The notes under the pieces are model-generated. The model made no database searches, was not told the DNA's origin, and saw nothing but the letters and a program-made list of their open reading frames with translations. The position numbers and the translations under genes are program-made. Below are positions 15,650-16,829 of a stretch of 16,829 bases of DNA, piece by piece (within the stretch, counting starts at the first letter, position 1; each line of letters opens with the position of its first letter). Source of the stretch: Clostridium sp. CAG:780 (GTDB lineage: Bacteria; Bacillota; Clostridia; TANB77; CAG-508); NCBI GenBank assembly GCA_000434195.1, contig HF994429.1, positions 1-16,829 on the forward strand. Direction: 5' to 3'.

Positions 15650-16348
15650 ATGGCAAAGAAAGTGGGGATGGATTTGCAGGATACAAGAAATAAAGACATA
15701 AAAGAAAAAAGAATAGGCTATAATAAATACATAGCACATCAAAAAGCTGGATACGAAGTGACAGCAAGTTTAGTTGGTTACATGATAGAACAACTAATAA
15801 ATAGAAACGAAATAAACAGTGATGTTTCAATTTCAGGTAGATTAAAAAGTTTCAAATCTGCCTCGGAAAATGACCCTAAAAAAGGACTAATCGATTGCTT
15901 TGGAATAAGAATTGTAGCTAAAACTCAACAAGACTTAGAGAAAATACAAGAAGCAATAGCGCAGATGTTTGAAGTAGAACTTACAAGACAACATGGAACA
16001 GATGGAAAAGAAAGATATGACGCAAAACATCAATTTATAGTATTGAAAAAAGAAAACATATCAATGATAAAAAAAGAACCACACGAAATGCCATTAGTAG
16101 AAGTACAATACTGGACGAGAGAATTAGAGAAAATGTGTGTTGGTGGGGAACTTGCATATGCAAAATACAAAAACAAAGACTTGCAAGGGATTTTCGAATT
16201 GTACAAGAAGAACCCACAAGCTGTATTTGAACAGTTACCTACATGCTATGAAATAAAAGGAAGAACTGTAAGACAATTAGAACATGAGGAAACATTATTT
16301 AAAATGTATCCAGAATTGAAGAAACCAGAAGCAGAGCCAGAAATATAA
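15650..16348 (+). CDS. Divergent RelA/SpoT synthetase-domain protein (small alarmone synthetase-like)
   Basis: A 232-residue soluble protein, the size of single-domain alarmone synthetases, which transfer pyrophosphate from ATP to GDP/GTP. Segments align by eye to the RelA/SpoT synthetase fold: SISGRLKS (60-67), LIDCFGIRIV (80-89, with D82 at the metal-ligand place), RYDAKHQFIVL (122-132, Y123 and H127 matching the G-Y-x-S-x-H nucleotide motif), VEVQYWT (150-156, E151) and GELAYAKYK. The usual glycine before Y123 is Arg and VEVQIRT is altered to VEVQYWT, so activity is uncertain. No hydrolase, TGS or ACT domain is present. The start could be ATG 15650, ATG 15668 or TTG 15674 (GTGGGG 6 bases upstream). 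Single-gene unit with its own promoter and terminator. Confidence 0.65.
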   Translation: MAKKVGMDLQDTRNKDIKEKRIGYNKYIAHQKAGYEVTASLVGYMIEQLINRNEINSDVSISGRLKSFKSASENDPKKGLIDCFGIRIVAKTQQDLEKIQEAIAQMFEVELTRQHGTDGKERYDAKHQFIVLKKENISMIKKEPHEMPLVEVQYWTRELEKMCVGGELAYAKYKNKDLQGIFELYKKNPQAVFEQLPTCYEIKGRTVRQLEHEETLFKMYPELKKPEAEPEI

Positions 16349-16349
16349 A

Positions 16350-16391
16350 AAATAACAGCTATCTAAGAAAAAATTAGATAGCTGTTATTTT
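16350..16391 (+). terminator. Strong intrinsic terminator after the RelA/SpoT-domain gene
   Basis: A perfect 17-bp stem, AAATAACAGCTATCTAA with TTAGATAGCTGTTATTT, 7-base loop GAAAAAA, and T-rich end. It starts 1 base after the stop codon. Confidence 0.92.
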
Positions 16392-16452
16392 GGTCTTTGA
16401 AAAAGTTTTCTAATGAATTGAAAATAACGCGATATTTGGCAAAATAAAAAAC

Positions 16453-16491
16453 AAAGGAGTTTGAAAGGAAAAAATACTTTCAAACTCCTTT
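16453..16491. repeat. Inverted-repeat element, copy 2
   Basis: AAAGGAGTTTGAAAG (16453-16467) and CTTTCAAACTCCTTT (16477-16491) pair perfectly over 15 bp around GAAAAAATA. It matches copy 1 (14400-14437) except for two to three bases in the loop and inner stem. The bases just upstream are also alike (AATAAAAA before each copy). No gene is adjacent, so this copy is not simply a gene terminator. Confidence 0.85.
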
Positions 16492-16507
16492 AGGATTAAT
16501 AAATACG

Positions 16508-16555
16508 ACCAAATAAATTTTTTAATTAAATATGTTATTCAATTAAAACTAACTA
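16508..16555 (+). repeat. AT-rich palindromic repeat, copy A
   Basis: A 48-bp unit matching copy B (16579-16626) at 44 positions. Its core, around ATTAAATATGTTATTCAAT, is itself a near palindrome centred on TGT. Confidence 0.8.
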
Positions 16556-16578
16556 TCTCTATATGAGTAACAAATAAA

Positions 16579-16626
16579 ACCAAATAATCTTTTTAATTGA
16601 ATATGTTATTTAATTAAAACTAACTA
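16579..16626 (+). repeat. AT-rich palindromic repeat, copy B
   Basis: Same 48-bp unit as copy A, 71 bases downstream in the same direction. The core TTAATTGAATA-TGT-TATTTAATTAA is an inverted repeat with one mismatch, as in a dimeric protein-binding site. Confidence 0.8.
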
Positions 16627-16709
16627 ATTTTATATATAGCACAACTGTAAGGAAAAAGTCAATAGGCTAAAACAAAGAATTATAAAACTATGGAATAGTG
16701 AAAAACGAG

Positions 16710-16750
16710 AAAATCTTAGAAAGCAAGCACATTGCACTTCTAAGATTTTT
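16710..16750 (+). terminator. Orphan intrinsic terminator
   Basis: A 12-bp perfect outer stem AAAATCTTAGAA/TTCTAAGATTTT with an inner GCAA/TTGC stem, then a T run on the plus strand. No gene ends before it: the last gene stops at 16348 and has its own terminator. It may end an unannotated RNA. Confidence 0.7.
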
Positions 16751-16751
16751 T

Positions 16752-16786
16752 ATTGAATAACATATTTAATAAAAAAATCAAATAGT
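16752..16786 (-). repeat. AT-rich palindromic repeat, inverted partial copy C
   Basis: On the minus strand, ATTAAATATGTTATTCAAT is identical to the core of copy A over 19 bases, preceded by a T run as in A. Copies A/B and C therefore face each other across about 125-195 bases. C lies directly upstream of the promoter at 16789. Confidence 0.75.
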
Positions 16787-16788
16787 GG

Positions 16789-16817
16789 TTGAAAGATAAA
16801 ACAAAATGTTTTATAAT
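16789..16817 (+). promoter_or_regulatory. Near-consensus promoter pointing out of the window
   Basis: -35 TTGAAA (16789-16794), 17-base spacer, -10 TATAAT (16812-16817); 11 of 12 bases match. It should drive a gene beginning beyond 16829. Repeat copy C lies just upstream, so it may be regulated through that site. Confidence 0.8.
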
Positions 16818-16829
16818 AAAATCACAAAA

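Larger units (their letters stand above)
16392..16829. other. Gene-free, repeat-rich stretch at the right end
   Basis: No credible coding frame is visible on either strand. It holds the second inverted-repeat element (16453-16491), three copies of an AT-rich palindromic repeat (16508, 16579 and, inverted, 16752), an orphan terminator hairpin (16710-16750) and a consensus promoter leading out of the window (16789-16817). Confidence 0.75.

Noticed and set aside
16698..16760. Tiny GTG-started frame through the orphan terminator
   Set aside because: It is 20 codons, lacks a ribosome binding site and is mostly the terminator stem itself.
16508..16786. CRISPR array
   Set aside because: Only three copies, one inverted, uneven spacing, very AT-rich repeats and no cas genes in view.

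Overview
The window is AT-rich, low-GC Firmicutes-type DNA, most likely from an uncultured member of the Clostridia (inference). The evidence is consensus sigma-A promoters, strong AGGAGG-type ribosome binding sites, GTG starts, hairpin-plus-T terminators, and the sporulation-lineage genes spoVG (with a textbook sigma-H-type promoter) and spoVB next to a gene for HU. Two of the three broken genes look like assembly or consensus errors, which suggests a metagenome-derived contig.

Layout. (1) 1-1850: the 3' part of rpsB (ribosomal protein S2), broken by a 92-bp tandem duplication, then tsf (EF-Ts) and a terminator. (2) 1849-6800: one rightward operon from an extended -10 promoter. It holds a GT-C-like membrane protein, an RluA-family and an RsuA-family pseudouridine synthase back to back, a double S1-domain protein, and a winged-helix protein resembling the replication-relaxation family of mobile elements. 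It ends at a bidirectional terminator. (3) 6812-9407, leftward: a 40-residue zinc-ribbon protein with a perfect consensus promoter, and a VirD4/TraG-like coupling ATPase with its own promoter. (4) 9565-11704, rightward: spoVB-like flippase gene with a one-base frameshift, a possible tiny reading frame, and the HU gene. (5) 11767-14391: a SERCA-type calcium P-ATPase. (6) 14400-14984, leftward: a murC fragment cut at residue 160 by a small inverted repeat that recurs at 16453. (7) 15115-16391, rightward: spoVG and a divergent RelA/SpoT-domain protein. (8) 16392-16829: gene-free DNA with the second hairpin repeat, three copies of an AT-rich palindromic repeat, an orphan terminator, and a consensus promoter pointing out of the window.

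Most genes are housekeeping: translation, RNA modification, envelope, nucleoid and ion transport. The accessory flavour comes from two conjugation-type proteins (coupling ATPase and replication-relaxation-like protein) encoded convergently with no relaxase or mating-channel gene nearby, the GC-rich zinc-ribbon gene between them, and the repeat-rich right end. The best candidates for something undescribed are the convergent ATPase/zinc-ribbon/winged-helix locus, the murC-truncating hairpin repeat, and the divergent alarmone-synthetase-like protein.
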